A stretch of 18,394 nt of DNA from Discostella pseudostelligera (GCA_036940085.1 JALLBK010000214.1:1-18394), one strand, 5' to 3'; shown: positions 1 through 10,059, numbered from the stretch's first letter. Numbers and translations: made by a program. The notes: generated from the sequence alone by a model not told the origin.

Positions 1-2
1 CA

Positions 3-254
3 ATATTCTACGAGGAACACTTTCCGTTCCTGAAATCTGAGAACATTTTGGACTAGGAGTACATGAAGACCCAGCCTCCAAGCAACAAGGAGGCAAAGGT
101 CACTTGCAAGGGCAACAACTCCAAGTCCAATTGGTGCAAGGTCGATAGCAGTAGTGAAAGCGGCGACAGCGAGAGTGATATCAGTGACGGGGAGGAGGAC
201 ATCAAACCTGCTGCCAAGAAGCCCATGAAGGTCAAGGATGAAGACGACGAGTGA
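3..254 (+). pseudogene. C-terminal remnant of an unidentified gene with in-frame TAG and acidic tail
   Basis: From base 3 one reading frame is open to a TAG at 54-56 (it ends in ...FPFLKSENILD). After only two codons the same frame continues from ATG 63 to the TGA at 252-254. The downstream 63 residues are polar, with a Ser/Asp/Glu-rich stretch and a Lys/Asp/Glu-rich end, like the disordered tail of a larger protein. No domain is recognisable. Either the gene simply ends at 54-56 and the rest is chance, or a nonsense mutation separates the tail from its protein. The 5' part lies outside the window, so I cannot choose. Low confidence. Confidence 0.3.
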
Positions 255-986
255 ATTGTGTCTTTTCCTGTTTTATATTGATTTGTTTAGTACTTATTTG
301 GTACTTTGGTGAATGAAATCATATCCATTCAGTATTCAGTACCACTATTCATTGCAATGATGTAGACTTTTTACTAAGATGATATTATAAAATGTGTGAT
401 TCATTTTTATATCATTAACTACATATACATTGGCCGTATCTGCTACTAAACATAGGGCTTCCGCCTCGCGTCATGGTCAAATATCAAATCCAAAGATTTG
501 ATGGTTCGGATGAGTTGATGGGTGTTCCCGCCATATTTTTCTTCGATGACGGAAGTTCCCGCCAATCAAAAATTCAAATGAGAAACGAGAAACGATCGCT
601 TGAAATGGTGGGCCAGAGTGAAAATTCCCTCAACCTCATTCCGTTCCAAGGACCAGTTCAAATGAGTTGTTCAAGAAGTGTCTGATCCGACAATTTAAAA
701 ATGTCCGAAGGTGACAGCTGGCGCTGAAATCTCTCATAAGAACACGTCACATCCAATTCCTACTTATAGCTTCACTGTGACAGCGATGCAAGACTTTATA
801 GCATTTGGCATTTGGCAATGATGTGGCAAAGACTTGTAGATATCGTTAAGTGTCACCGACTACTCCGTGCCTTTTCTCTTTTCTCCCAAAGCGCCAAAGC
901 AGACACAAGCTCAAGAAGCACGCGCGATGCAGCCATCTACAATCCACAACAAAATCAAAGTCAAAATCAAAATCGGATCGTAGACG
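255..986. other. Intergenic region upstream of the phosphodiesterase gene
   Basis: The first half (255-470) is AT-rich with no convincing ORF. The second half holds two TTCCCGCC elements (525-532 and 556-563, the latter running into a CCAAT) and a short direct repeat of atttggc near 804-816. The last 40 bases before ATG 987 are rich in CAAAAT-like A/C runs, typical of a 5' leader. A 70-codon ORF at 473-685 has no coding character and covers the E2F-like sites. Confidence 0.5.
525..563. promoter_or_regulatory. Pair of E2F-like TTCCCGCC elements
   Basis: Two identical TTCCCGCC octamers occur at 525-532 and 556-563, 31 bp apart in the same orientation, about 430-460 bp before the start of the phosphodiesterase gene. 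TTCCCGCC matches the E2F/DP site core known in animals and plants. The same octamer or its complement recurs upstream of three other genes in this window. Function is inferred from sequence only. Confidence 0.4.
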
Positions 987-3900
987 ATGCCGAACAAGTT
1001 GGCCATGATGAAGAATGCTCTCTCACGACGCAAACCCCTTCATGGCGATGCGTTCGATGAGAGAGGAGGGACATCGTCGTACAGTGTGTCATCTGATGGA
1101 AACGACGGCGTGACGGCGTCGGTGGACCTTTCAAAAATGTCATTGACGGGCGATGGCGTCAGCGTCAAGATCAGTGGAAACCACTCCGGCGGCGAGGCTG
1201 CTCCCTTATCATCATCAGCTCTATCCCAACCGGCAGCGCCAGCTCAGGGACTCTCGCCTCACATCACTCAGAAAATATTAACAGCACCGCCTATATCGCC
1301 GCTAACGCCTCCGCGGGGTTCCACAACAACTAATGAACAAGGCTCACCAGTATTGCCACAACAACTTCAGCAACCAAAGATGATCGATGGAGTCAAAGAC
1401 AAAGTCATCGTCGTTGTCAACGATACCTCCTCACTAGATGCAGCCTATGAACGCATTCCCCTCCTCGAAAAGATAGAATTACCACGCGGCGGTGTCTCGA
1501 TCGAAACTCAAGCCGTGGGCTACGTTCAATATGGCATCCCCCCCGAAACTATCAAAGATTCCATGCGGCTGGGCATACCCGTACCCAGTGTCTACATTGT
1601 TCCCGTAGATCGATTCTGTCGAGAGATGGGACCGGCATTAGGTGTGAACTTGGCTGAATTTGAATTCCCGGCCTACTTTAATTTCTTTGTCCAGGGGAAA
1701 CGATGTACCTTGGTGGTGGATAGTGTGGATGCCGAACGGAATATTCAACGGGTGTTTAGTGAGACACTATTGGGTCCACTTCCGTTCCGGAGGAAGGGGA
1801 ACCCATTAACACATGCAGAAGAGGGTAAGAGAGAGAGAGAGAGAGAAATCATTTCTATCCGGTGGCATGTCTTTTCATTGCCAATGTCTTTGCCCATTTT
1901 CCTTTTTTTGAATCTTACGATTTAATCTTCACACTCATGCCATTCAGACTTTGCACCAGACTTTCCCCGTGAGGCAATTCCAGATTTTCACAAGGAATTA
2001 CAACATTTTCGTATCATGCCCAATGGGAAAGAATTAGTATTGGAGACACTCTTGAGTTTTTGTCATTTTGAAAGTGCTCCCGGGGGTAGTTTTCGGGATA
2101 ATTTGGGTGTTCCACCCTCGCTGGGTTCTGTTGTTGTCGATGGTGCTGGAGGTGCAGTACTAGGATGTAATGAAGGTGAAAAGAACCATGGGGAGAATTG
2201 TGCTTGTTCCTGTAGTGATAATGACGATGACGAGGAGGATTCTGGATTTGGGGGTGAGAGCAGCGAGGATGTCATTAACGGTAATGGCCCCACCGGAAGT
2301 GGGTCAGAGGTGGAGTGCACGAAGGATGGGATAAAGAAGAAAGCAGCCAAGTCATTGACCTTTTCTCAAATTCAATGGATCGGTGAGTATTTCTTTTGTT
2401 CGGGAAATAATGTGCCACGTATTATTTGTCAAGTACTTCGACTCATGCAAATTGTGAATGCGGTATCTTGTAGGGGACGTTGCCAAAATTTACCCCTCGG
2501 ATGCGACAGAGGATCAAATTGCACTCAATCAAACAAAGCGCGTTGAGATATTCAAAATGCCAAGCGGGACGGATTATGTGTTGCATGATATTGACGAGAA
2601 CAATACAATTGTCGGCAAGGCACGCTTTTCGGGGAATGTCCGCGTTACCGAGGGTATTAGTGTTATCGGATTGGATGACGACAAAAAGGTGGCGGTGGCT
2701 GGTGGATGGGACGAGGCAGAAGCGAGTTCGTCTAGTTCTATTCATACATTAGCAATGCCGCCGACATTTTATCCACCATCGTTTGGAGTTACGGTGCTTG
2801 GGAATTCACACGGATTCGATAAGAGCGGTTCAACATCGGGATACGTCTTGTGGATCAACGGGCGGGGGATAATGATCGATCCTCCACCGTACTCCTCTGC
2901 CACCCTAGAACGCGAGGGTATCCGACCCCGGACCATCGTGGGTATCATTCTGACGCACTGTCATGCCGACCATGATGCTGGCGCGTTCCAAAAGGTATTG
3001 ACCGGTTCGCCCGTTATTGTTATTACGACGCCCACAATCTACAAGTCATTCATTCGAAAGTATGCGGCGTTGTCCTCATTAAGTCCGGCTTTGTTAAGAC
3101 AAAGCCATCGCTACAAGCCTGCCATCATTGGGGAACCGCTTAGGTTCCAAGGTGCGACTTTTCATTTCACTTACACATTGCATTCCATTCCATGTGTGGG
3201 ATTCAGGGTCGATTGGAGGGGACGAAGTATGGTGTTTACGGGAGATCATTTCAATGATCCTCCAGCACTTCAAAAGTTGGTTGAGAAGGTGAGCATTTCA
3301 GTTCATGCACGTGATGCGATTTTCCACATGAACCGTCACTCACTTTTTTGCGCCTTGATTTACAGGGAGTTTTGTCGAAGGCTAGATGTGCTGACTTGAA
3401 CCACCTCCCAATTCAAAAGACGGATCTTCTCCTGCACGAAGCCGGAGCGCCGCCAATTCACACCCCATTGGACGTCCTCCTCAAGCTCCCAGCAGAGGTG
3501 AAGAAGCGCCTTTATGTCGTTCACACATCGGCACTGCCTGAGGGATGCGAATTGCGCGTAGCACCCACGGGGACTGAAGGAACTATTCGTCTTGATCAAA
3601 TAATCAAGCGCAGCACCAGCACCAATAATCTCAGCGCGAGACAACGGACAAGTATTTTGGATTCATCCATCATAAATAAGCCCGCTCAGTTTCTCGGAGG
3701 CGATGCCCTGTTGGAAGATGTCGACGAATATGCTGAGTCTGAATTGTTCAATCCAATAACCAACACCTACGATCACCTTTCAGTGGAGGGAACCGTCCGA
3801 TCTTTCAAGCATCAGATGTCTGAACCGCCTCCTGTGTCGCAACGCCCATCATCCAGTTCAGATGCATGGTTTATTCTGAATCTTCTTAGTGCCGTGCCAT

Positions 3901-5631
3901 TTTTGTCTAGCTTATCATACACATCCACTATGGATGTTCTCGAAATCGCTCGCGTTGCTGCCTTCTCCTGCAACGACATTGTTTTGCCGACCATCCATCG
4001 CAATAAACACCTGGTGGTTGTTTGGGAGGGGACATGCATGGAACGTGAACAGCTGGATAATAATTGTCGATATCGACATTCACTTAGATCTTCAATTTCT
4101 TCAATCGTCTCATCTGAGGAACCGAGGAGCAAGGCAGTTTGGTATGCAGGAGATTGGACAGGTCCAAGGATCTTGCAACCGGAGAAACGACTTAGCGGGG
4201 ACAGTTCTTCGAGTCGTACTCATGATGTTGTTGCCATGTCCGCCGAGGGTGTCAAGGTTTGTAACTCGTTTCAATTTTATTGTCAATTTTGCATATCCTT
4301 CTAACAGTCTTGCCCGCACTGTCGACAATTACAGGTGATCATGGTCGATTTTCCGAATTTGCACAAGATATTGAGGAATGGCTCCGCTCTTTATCGCAAG
4401 TACCATCTTAGCCTGTCCCAACAATATTCGTGTAAAATACCCCCGAGCATCAATGAAACTGCCGCTGAAGTGTTTAAGAAAGCTGTTGAAAATCTGAAAG
4501 TCATCGAGTTACTAGATTGCAATACCGGCTTAAGAAAACTTTCCGCCGTTCAGAAGCGTTATTTGGAATGTTTAGTGGAGGGTCCCGTGGTTTACACGCC
4601 CGGGCAGCGCCTTTGGAGATCAGGATCATATGTGGATCAGGCCTTCATTGTCGTGGCCGGGACGGTTTCTTTTGTTCCACGGAGACGCCATGGAGGGAGT
4701 ACCGGAAACATGATGAAAACTCAGAATAGAGTAAAGCAAACGCACGAAACAAAGAAGAACAGTCCCGAAGTAAATTTGGGTGAGGTAATGAGGATGGACG
4801 CTACGAAAGCAGTTCGTGAACTCCAATCTGTGAGTTCTCTTCCTTAGTTCTTTTATTTTACGAGAACCCCTTCCCTGTGTGTCTCTCTCATCATGTTGAT
4901 CCTTTCTATTGTAGGTCATGTGTGGCAGAGGAGATGACTTCTATGAGAGGGAATCTGAATTGGTCGACGTACATGAGACCGATAGCAAATCAAACTCTGT
5001 TGCCAACTCTTTAACGGAGACAGATGACTTCCAACGATTGAGTCAGGGATTGTTAAAGTGGGCAGAACGTCACGAGACACAGACCTTTGCACCTGATAGG
5101 AGACAGTCATTGTCCAGTAATTCGACGAATATTTCACCGGATGTTTCCATCCACGACTTTTGCAATTCAGCACTGATGCAAGGAGATCAACTGGTTGAGG
5201 AAAAAGGATTCAGCGACAGCATGATGGATGGAATGCAAAGGCCATCGAAGAATCATTTTGCGAACAAAGTCTTGGGTCGGTTATACAACCGACGGGCTGT
5301 TGCTTCTGGCCTCGTATTTAGCAGAGGCCACTTTCTTGGCGATATAGAAAAGATGGTTCAGGGTTTACTAGCTTCCGTATCTGAAACAGAGTCAGGTCCA
5401 GGCAATCCGGACGACTCGGAACAACAAAGTGACGAGAATGACGACGCTCACTCTTGGGAAACCATGACAATCCACGAGGAGGGCTTCGAACACACTGCCC
5501 ATTCGTCCACGTTGGCAGCCGGGAAAGATGGATGCGTCGTTCTCATCTTGCCCAAATCGAGCCTTATCCCATTTTTAGATGCGCACCCGGGGGTTCTGTT
5601 GAGTTTGCTTGGTACACAAGTAGTTGTGTGA
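987..5631 (+). CDS. Predicted MBL-fold cyclic-nucleotide phosphodiesterase with C-terminal cNMP-binding-like domain
   Basis: Six-exon model: 987-1824, 1948-2382, 2474-3288, 3366-4256, 4335-4829, 4915-5631; 4191 nt, 1396 residues, all introns GT-AG and frame-consistent. ATG 987 follows an in-frame TAG at 981-983. Residues 1-150 are low complexity. A conserved block (about 158-320, with GYVQYGIPPETIKDSM and EFPAYFNFF) resembles the N-terminus of bacterial MBL-fold proteins annotated as cyclic-nucleotide phosphodiesterases; an acidic Ser/Asp insert follows. The MBL domain has a full set of metal ligands: HCHADH (H586, H588, D590, H591), H661, D682 (TGDH) and H749. The C-terminus resembles a cNMP-binding domain: YTPGQRLWRSGSYVDQAFIV near 1075, SRGHFLGD near 1292 and an end block ILPKSSLIPFLD. 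Expected role: cytosolic hydrolysis of cAMP or cGMP with feedback binding. The fold is secure; the substrate is inference. Confidence 0.8.
1829..1846 (+). repeat. (GA)9 microsatellite next to the first splice donor
   Basis: Nine perfect GA units lie at intron positions 5-22 of intron 1 (1825-1947) of the phosphodiesterase gene, directly continuing the GTAAGA donor. Length changes here could alter donor use. If the intron is retained the frame stays open to a TAA at 1923-1925. Confidence 0.8.
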
Positions 5632-5781
5632 GGACTCACCTCGCTCATAGATAGTAGAGTAACAATCAAAGGCTATAATTCATGGCATATAAGGCTAAGT
5701 ATGGTATGAGGAGTATCTAGTATGGATGCAGCTCTTGCCTCGCGTGGAATTGCGACGGTCTCGCGATCTCCTCCCAAATCA

Positions 5782-5857
5782 TTGCCACGTGGCAAGGTCT
5801 GTGTGCAGTATGATGTTATATATTACTCCGTCTCCCGCGAAATATTTGCCACGTGTC
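5782..5857. promoter_or_regulatory. Two G-box (CACGTG) elements, one a 14-bp palindrome
   Basis: TTGCCACGTGGCAA at 5782-5795 is a perfect 14-bp palindrome. A second near copy, TTGCCACGTGTC, lies at 5846-5857, 64 bp away. Both carry the CACGTG core bound by bHLH and plant-type bZIP factors. They sit about 230-300 bp upstream of the E2 gene. Confidence 0.5.
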
Positions 5858-5903
5858 ATTAGGTTTAGTCGTGTCATTTTTTTCCCGCCAAGATCTTGGC
5901 GAA
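5833..5903. promoter_or_regulatory. E2F-like elements with 16-bp palindrome
   Basis: TCCCGCGAAA at 5833-5842 matches the E2F consensus (TTTCGCGGGA on the other strand). At 5882-5903 TTCCCGCC begins a stretch whose centre, CGCCAAGATCTTGGCG (5886-5901), is a perfect palindrome, so E2F-like cores face each other on both strands. It lies about 185-250 bp upstream of the E2 start. Confidence 0.45.
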
Positions 5904-6085
5904 TGGTGAACCCTATCATGAAAAAGAAAAAAGTGCGGCATTTCTGTCTTCTGTCATTGACATTGATTGAATTGAAATCATTGGCAACATCCGAGCCCCC
6001 GCCCCCCCGCGACGCTTGAAAGATCATCCTTGTCACCGCTAACGACGCTATCATTTCTATTCGACACCAAAAGCAGCATTCAATC

Positions 6086-6901
6086 ATGGCAGCATCCACC
6101 AAGCGCCTCCTCAAGGAACGCACCAACATTGCCCGCAATCCCATCCCGTATGTCACCTTCGCCGACGACGACAATGACGACGACAATGATGACCAGAATG
6201 ATACGAAAATGGCCGACGCATCATCGTCGTCTGACAACATTAGTCAATGGCGTTTCATTTTGACACTTGATCCCATCCACGACAGTCTCGAGGAGAGTTC
6301 CGAAATTGGCAAGGCTGCTGACAGTCCGTATTGCTGTGCGCCATCTTCAACTTCTCCCTCCAACTCAGCAGCATCGTCAACGACGGGAAAGAGCAAGGGT
6401 GCAGCAGGTCTATTAGCCGGCGTTACCCGTGCTGCCGCCAGCCGAGCTTCCAAGAAATCATCCTCGTCCAATGACACTTGTACTACCACCGCTAGCAGCA
6501 GTACATCGTCAACATCTTCGTCCACCTCCGAAGCCGCCTACTTCGCCTTCCAACTTGATTTCCCCGCCACCTACCCCTTCAAACCACCCCAAATCACCGT
6601 CCTCTCCCCATCGTACCATCCCAACATTAAAAAATCCAGTGGCGAAATCTGCGATGCCATACTGACTGGAGACGGATGGGGACCCACACTCAACATTCGT
6701 AAAATCTGTGCCCGGTTACGTAAGTTTCTATGTGAACCCGATGTCCAACATCCATTGGAGACAGAGTTGGGACAATTGTTAAGTGAGAAACCGGGGGAGT
6801 ATAAGGTTGAGGCATATAAGTTTGCTAGAGAAAATGCTTTGGATCGAGGTAAGATGGTGGAAGAATTTTTGCGCAAGGGAAGCGGTGGGTCGAAGAAATA
6901 A
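6086..6901 (+). CDS. Ubiquitin-conjugating enzyme (E2, UBC fold) with large Ser-rich insert
   Basis: Single exon, 271 residues; ATG 6086 opens directly on the E2 first helix (KRLLKERTNIARNPIP). E2 enzymes accept ubiquitin or a ubiquitin-like protein from an E1 as a thioester and pass it to substrates with an E3. The core is clear: FPATYPFKPPQITV (159-172), the HPN motif at 178-180, the active-site cysteine at 189 in GEICDAIL, then GWGPTLNI and the C-terminal helices. Two departures are visible. An acidic run (about 28-38) sits between helix 1 and strand 1. About 65 residues (83-148), mostly Ser/Thr/Ala, interrupt the loop where E2s normally have the GP..SPY..G..F segment. The catalytic domain is usually about 150 residues, so the extra length is the inserts. 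The cognate modifier cannot be assigned. Confidence 0.88.
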   Translation: MAASTKRLLKERTNIARNPIPYVTFADDDNDDDNDDQNDTKMADASSSSDNISQWRFILTLDPIHDSLEESSEIGKAADSPYCCAPSSTSPSNSAASSTTGKSKGAAGLLAGVTRAAASRASKKSSSSNDTCTTTASSSTSSTSSSTSEAAYFAFQLDFPATYPFKPPQITVLSPSYHPNIKKSSGEICDAILTGDGWGPTLNIRKICARLRKFLCEPDVQHPLETELGQLLSEKPGEYKVEAYKFARENALDRGKMVEEFLRKGSGGSKK

Positions 6902-7535
6902 TGATGGAATGACAATCCGGGGAAAGCGAGAGAGCACGAGGGGTCTGACGAAACTACACTACAAATCAACAACATCAACGGCTGCTAAGTATTGGGAAGG
7001 GAGGTAGGGGTGAAAGGGAACGGAGCGAAATAGAGTTTGTCCTTCCTAGGTATCACCTCCTCATATTGTACATTAGTAACATGCCAGATCGCTACACACT
7101 TCTTTTGTAATTGTTTTCGCTTTAGAGTGGCAGTTCCTTCTTTGCAATCCCCGTGGCAGTCTCTCCTAGTTTTGAGACAGGGAACGAGGTTGATAGATAA
7201 ACGTCATCTTCAACAGGATCGAAATAGGCATTGGAATGGAAAGCAACAACCATGGAATATGAAAGACCCAGCCTAATTATTGTAATCCTTAATCCTTATT
7301 TTTGTCAACGAGTATCTATTGAAATAAGTAGGTATGAAAGTTTCACATCTTTGGGAACATATACCATAAAAATAGGCATCCCTGCAAAGAATAATAATGA
7401 GTTTGGGCTAATTGGTCCGGACCCGTCGGCTTCCCCAGATGTACTAAATTGCTTGGGTGGGGTAGAGCTAGACTTGGGCCAGGGTTAACATACGATGTTC
7501 CACCTCCCATCACAACAAGATACTTCCGCCGGTCG
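6902..7535. other. Convergent 3' intergenic region
   Basis: 634 bp between the E2 gene and the convergent aureochrome gene. Several short ORFs cross it, but none has recognisable protein character. It presumably holds both 3' UTRs. No tRNA, hairpin terminator or repeat stands out. Confidence 0.5.
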
Positions 7536-9928
7536 CTAGTCCTCTTCAACCTGATCCTTATCATAGTCGCCATCCTCCTCCGTACCAACCAAAATAGGAT
7601 GGGCAGCATTGACTTTGTCTTCCAATGCAGTAGCACCAGCGTTGGGTTCGATCAATGTTTGCACACCAACCTGTGAGAGTGTGTGAGAAATAGCAGGTGA
7701 TTTAGGTGCGGACGTGAGAGAAAGAATACACACGCGACACAGAGGTCAAACGATTCCAGCATCAGATATTCTATCCATGATGACAACGAACTCACATAGT
7801 TCACAATACAATTATCACCATCCCTCAATGCCGCAACAAATAGCTGATTCCAAAACGGCGTCCCATCGGCCTTGTAATTCAACAAACAGACGGTAGCATC
7901 AGTGCCATTGGCCACGGCAGTGCGCAATATATCCACGGCCTTCCTACTCGTGCCACTTCCCTGCAAGAAACGACAGTTCCGTCCCAATACCTGCTCACGA
8001 GTGTACCCAGTAAGCTCATAAAAGCCCGAAGAGGCATACACAATGGGATTATCGGGGAGGCGTGGATCGGACAATACAAAGTTTTGTTGTCCAGAGGTGA
8101 GTGATTCAATGAGGGAAAAGTCCGATCGCAAGAGCGGTGTTGGCGAAGGAGATTTGGTTGCAGTATCATCCGACTCGTCCTTTGTCTTATTCCCATTCTG
8201 ATCCTGTGGACGACGTCGAGTATTGTTGTTGCCTTCATCGTCATCATCGTCCAATCCACCCATCGGATCGGCAAACAGTACGCTCTTTGAACAGCAAGTA
8301 TCAATAATATTCAATGCCTCATGGGGTATATGCTGCTGGACCAACATGCGCAACGTCGAATTCTCATCCTGCAATCCCCGTACTTGCAATTGCAAACTTT
8401 CCAACATGAACTTTTTACGCACGCGAGATCGTTTGGCATGTTCGCGGTTGCGCAATCGTCGTTCGCTGGCAAGTTGTTCTTCACATTCCTGTCTCATGAT
8501 CCCGAAGGGTTGTAGTGGTTGTTGCGGTTGTTGAAGATGGTTTGAGGAGGGAGGGAAGGACATGGGATTCACACCATATTGCATGTTGGATACGGCCAAA
8601 CGCGTGTCACTGCCATTCACCGCCCCCTCTGAGAGTGCTAGGGCTAAGTTATTGGACATGGCGGCGATATTGCTGTTCACGACATGGTTATTTACGGCGG
8701 TGGTAGGATCAGCCATGCTTCCCACCTGAGAGACAACGGTACCGCCAGTACCAAACTTTAACCCAATCCCAACAGGGAAGTGGATCCCCCCCAATGGTAG
8801 CATGACACCCTGCTGCTGTTGTTGTTGCTGTTGCATCGGCAGGTGTTGTTGTTGTTGTTGCTGCTGCTGCTGCACCACCACCACCGTATTATTGGACCCC
8901 ATGTCCACAACCGCAGTACCATTATTGGGCAAAGTAAATCCAAGCCTACTCGAAAGACCACCATAGCCAGAAGCGGCCTGCGCCAGTGCCCACTGCTGCT
9001 GTTGATGGGCCATGGAGATGGCAGCAGCATTAACGTTGTTTCGACCCATACCACCTCCTCCCCCCGTTGTTACGGATTGGTTATGCTGTCCAACTGAGCC
9101 CTCCCCTCCACCATTCTCCATCTGCTGCTTTTGCCCCATTTGCTGCTGGTGTTGGTGTTGGTGCGTTTGCTGCTGCTGCTGCACTGGCTCGGAGGGTAGA
9201 TAGAGTTCTTCTCCCCTCATTTTCTTCGCCGGTGGCTGCCCCTGCTGCTGCATGCCATTTCCCTGCGACCCCCCTCTCCCCTGTTGCTGCTGAACCGTGG
9301 GCAGCGAGCCAGTATGCCAAGCAGTTTTTATCCCCTGTCTCGTCGGTAGACTTAGCTGCTGATGTTGTTGATGCTGCTGCTGTTGGGCAGCCGCCTGAGC
9401 CTGCGCCGCCATTGCATTTGCCGCCAACTGCTGATGTTGCTGTGCAGCCAAAAGCTGTTGTTGTACCTGCTGCTGCTGTGCACTACTAACCGAAGTTGGG
9501 TCCGGAAGTGAATAATCCTCGGTTAAATAGTCGGCGAAGATTTCTTGTAGGTCGACTTCGTCGCCCGTGGTCTGAATGATATGCGCCAACACCAGGGAGA
9601 GAGAAAAAGAGAAGGATGGTGTGTGAGCATGAACGATAGTGCGAGGCTGTCGGCTGTCGACAAGAGCACATGTATTAGATGAACAACTTACCTGCTGGTT
9701 CGCTGGGGCGAACATAGGCATTTGCATGCCCATCATATTATTATGTAAGACTATGCGGTCCAGAGAGAAGGAGGTGATGAGAGGTCCGCGAGAGGAGAAT
9801 CGATAGGTATCATCTAGATGCGTCCGTCACGATAATTTCGAATAATAATAATGTACTGATATTGTTACCGCGATAGCAATACTGAATACGGCAATCTACT
9901 TCAACTTACAATTATTGGCATTCGACAT
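7536..9928 (-). CDS. AUREO: Aureochrome: bZIP-LOV blue-light-responsive transcription factor
   Basis: Four-exon model on the minus strand: 9910-9928, 9692-9750, 7796-9571, 7536-7670; 1989 nt, 662 residues, all introns GT-AG. Residues 1-26 are encoded by two tiny exons. About 50-370 is Gln-rich low complexity, possibly an activation region. The bZIP basic region NREHAKRSRVRKK starts at N401, followed by a leucine zipper. The LOV core runs from about 517 to 630 with NPIVYAS (N534), the photoactive cysteine C559 in GRNCRFLQG, LLNYKADG and FWNQLF, and the VGVQ glutamine (Q622) in the last exon. The flavin-binding residues look intact, unlike AUREO2-type proteins that have lost flavin binding. Aureochromes dimerise and bind TGACGT-type sites in the nucleus when blue light forms the Cys-FMN adduct. 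Subtype is not assigned. ATG 9928 is chosen because its exon joins in frame; ATG 9736 or 9733 are alternatives. Confidence 0.9.
7671..7795 (-). other. Aureochrome intron 3, inside the LOV domain
   Basis: Phase-0 intron of 125 nt with donor GTGAGT at 7795 and acceptor AG at 7672-7671. It lies between IVNY and VGVQ, so the last LOV strand with its conserved glutamine is added only after splicing. Retention would replace VGVQ and the tail with about 47 unrelated residues and stop at 7652. Confidence 0.85.
8811..9480 (-). repeat. CAG/CAA-rich tracts encoding the polyglutamine region of the aureochrome
   Basis: Dense mixed CAG and CAA codons (seen as CTG/TTG on the plus strand), with the longest runs near 8811-8834 and 8843-8873 (eight to nine Gln codons each) and further runs to 9480. 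The mixing of two codons suggests selection for glutamine rather than simple slippage. Length polymorphism is likely. Confidence 0.8.
9572..9691 (-). other. Aureochrome intron 2, in frame and stop-free
   Basis: 120-nt intron with donor GTAAGT at 9691 and acceptor CAG ending at 9572, with a pyrimidine-rich tract before the acceptor. It is exactly 40 codons with no stop, so retention would insert 40 residues between NQQ and TTGDEVD without breaking the frame. The encoded segment is Ser/Phe/Leu-rich and unlike its flanks, which is why I call it an intron. Confidence 0.75.
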
Positions 9929-10059
9929 GATCGAAGAGAGATGCGATGCACTGATACTGGCAGCGTGAAACTCTTATTCTCTCTGAGTGAGAGAGCGCTG
10001 GTATTTCGTCCGGGTGGGGATAGATTTAATACCTACTATGCCCTCTCTCACTCCTCGTC
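9929..10059. promoter_or_regulatory. Short divergent region upstream of the aureochrome
   Basis: 131 bp separate the aureochrome start (minus) from the putative small ORF at 10060 (plus). It contains a mirror-like run of GA/CT dinucleotides around 9975-9995 and an AT-rich gatttaata near 10021-10029. No E2F-like octamer or CACGTG is present, unlike upstream of four other genes here. If the plus-strand ORF is not real, the aureochrome promoter extends further right. Confidence 0.35.

Larger units (their letters stand above)
5632..6085. other. Intergenic region and promoter of the E2 gene
   Basis: 454 bp between two genes on the same strand. No coding region is supported. It holds two G-box-type elements, two E2F-like elements including a 16-bp palindrome (listed separately) and a homopolymer C run at 5997-6007. 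The element cluster lies 180-300 bp upstream of the E2 start, a plausible promoter position. Confidence 0.55.

Noticed and set aside
473..685. 70-codon ORF in the first intergenic region
   Set aside because: No domain or coding character, and it covers the E2F-like elements.
2443..2745. Minus-strand ORF of 100 codons
   Set aside because: Antisense shadow of phosphodiesterase exon 3.
8811..9480. CTG/TTG-rich plus-strand ORFs
   Set aside because: Shadows of the Gln codons of the aureochrome.
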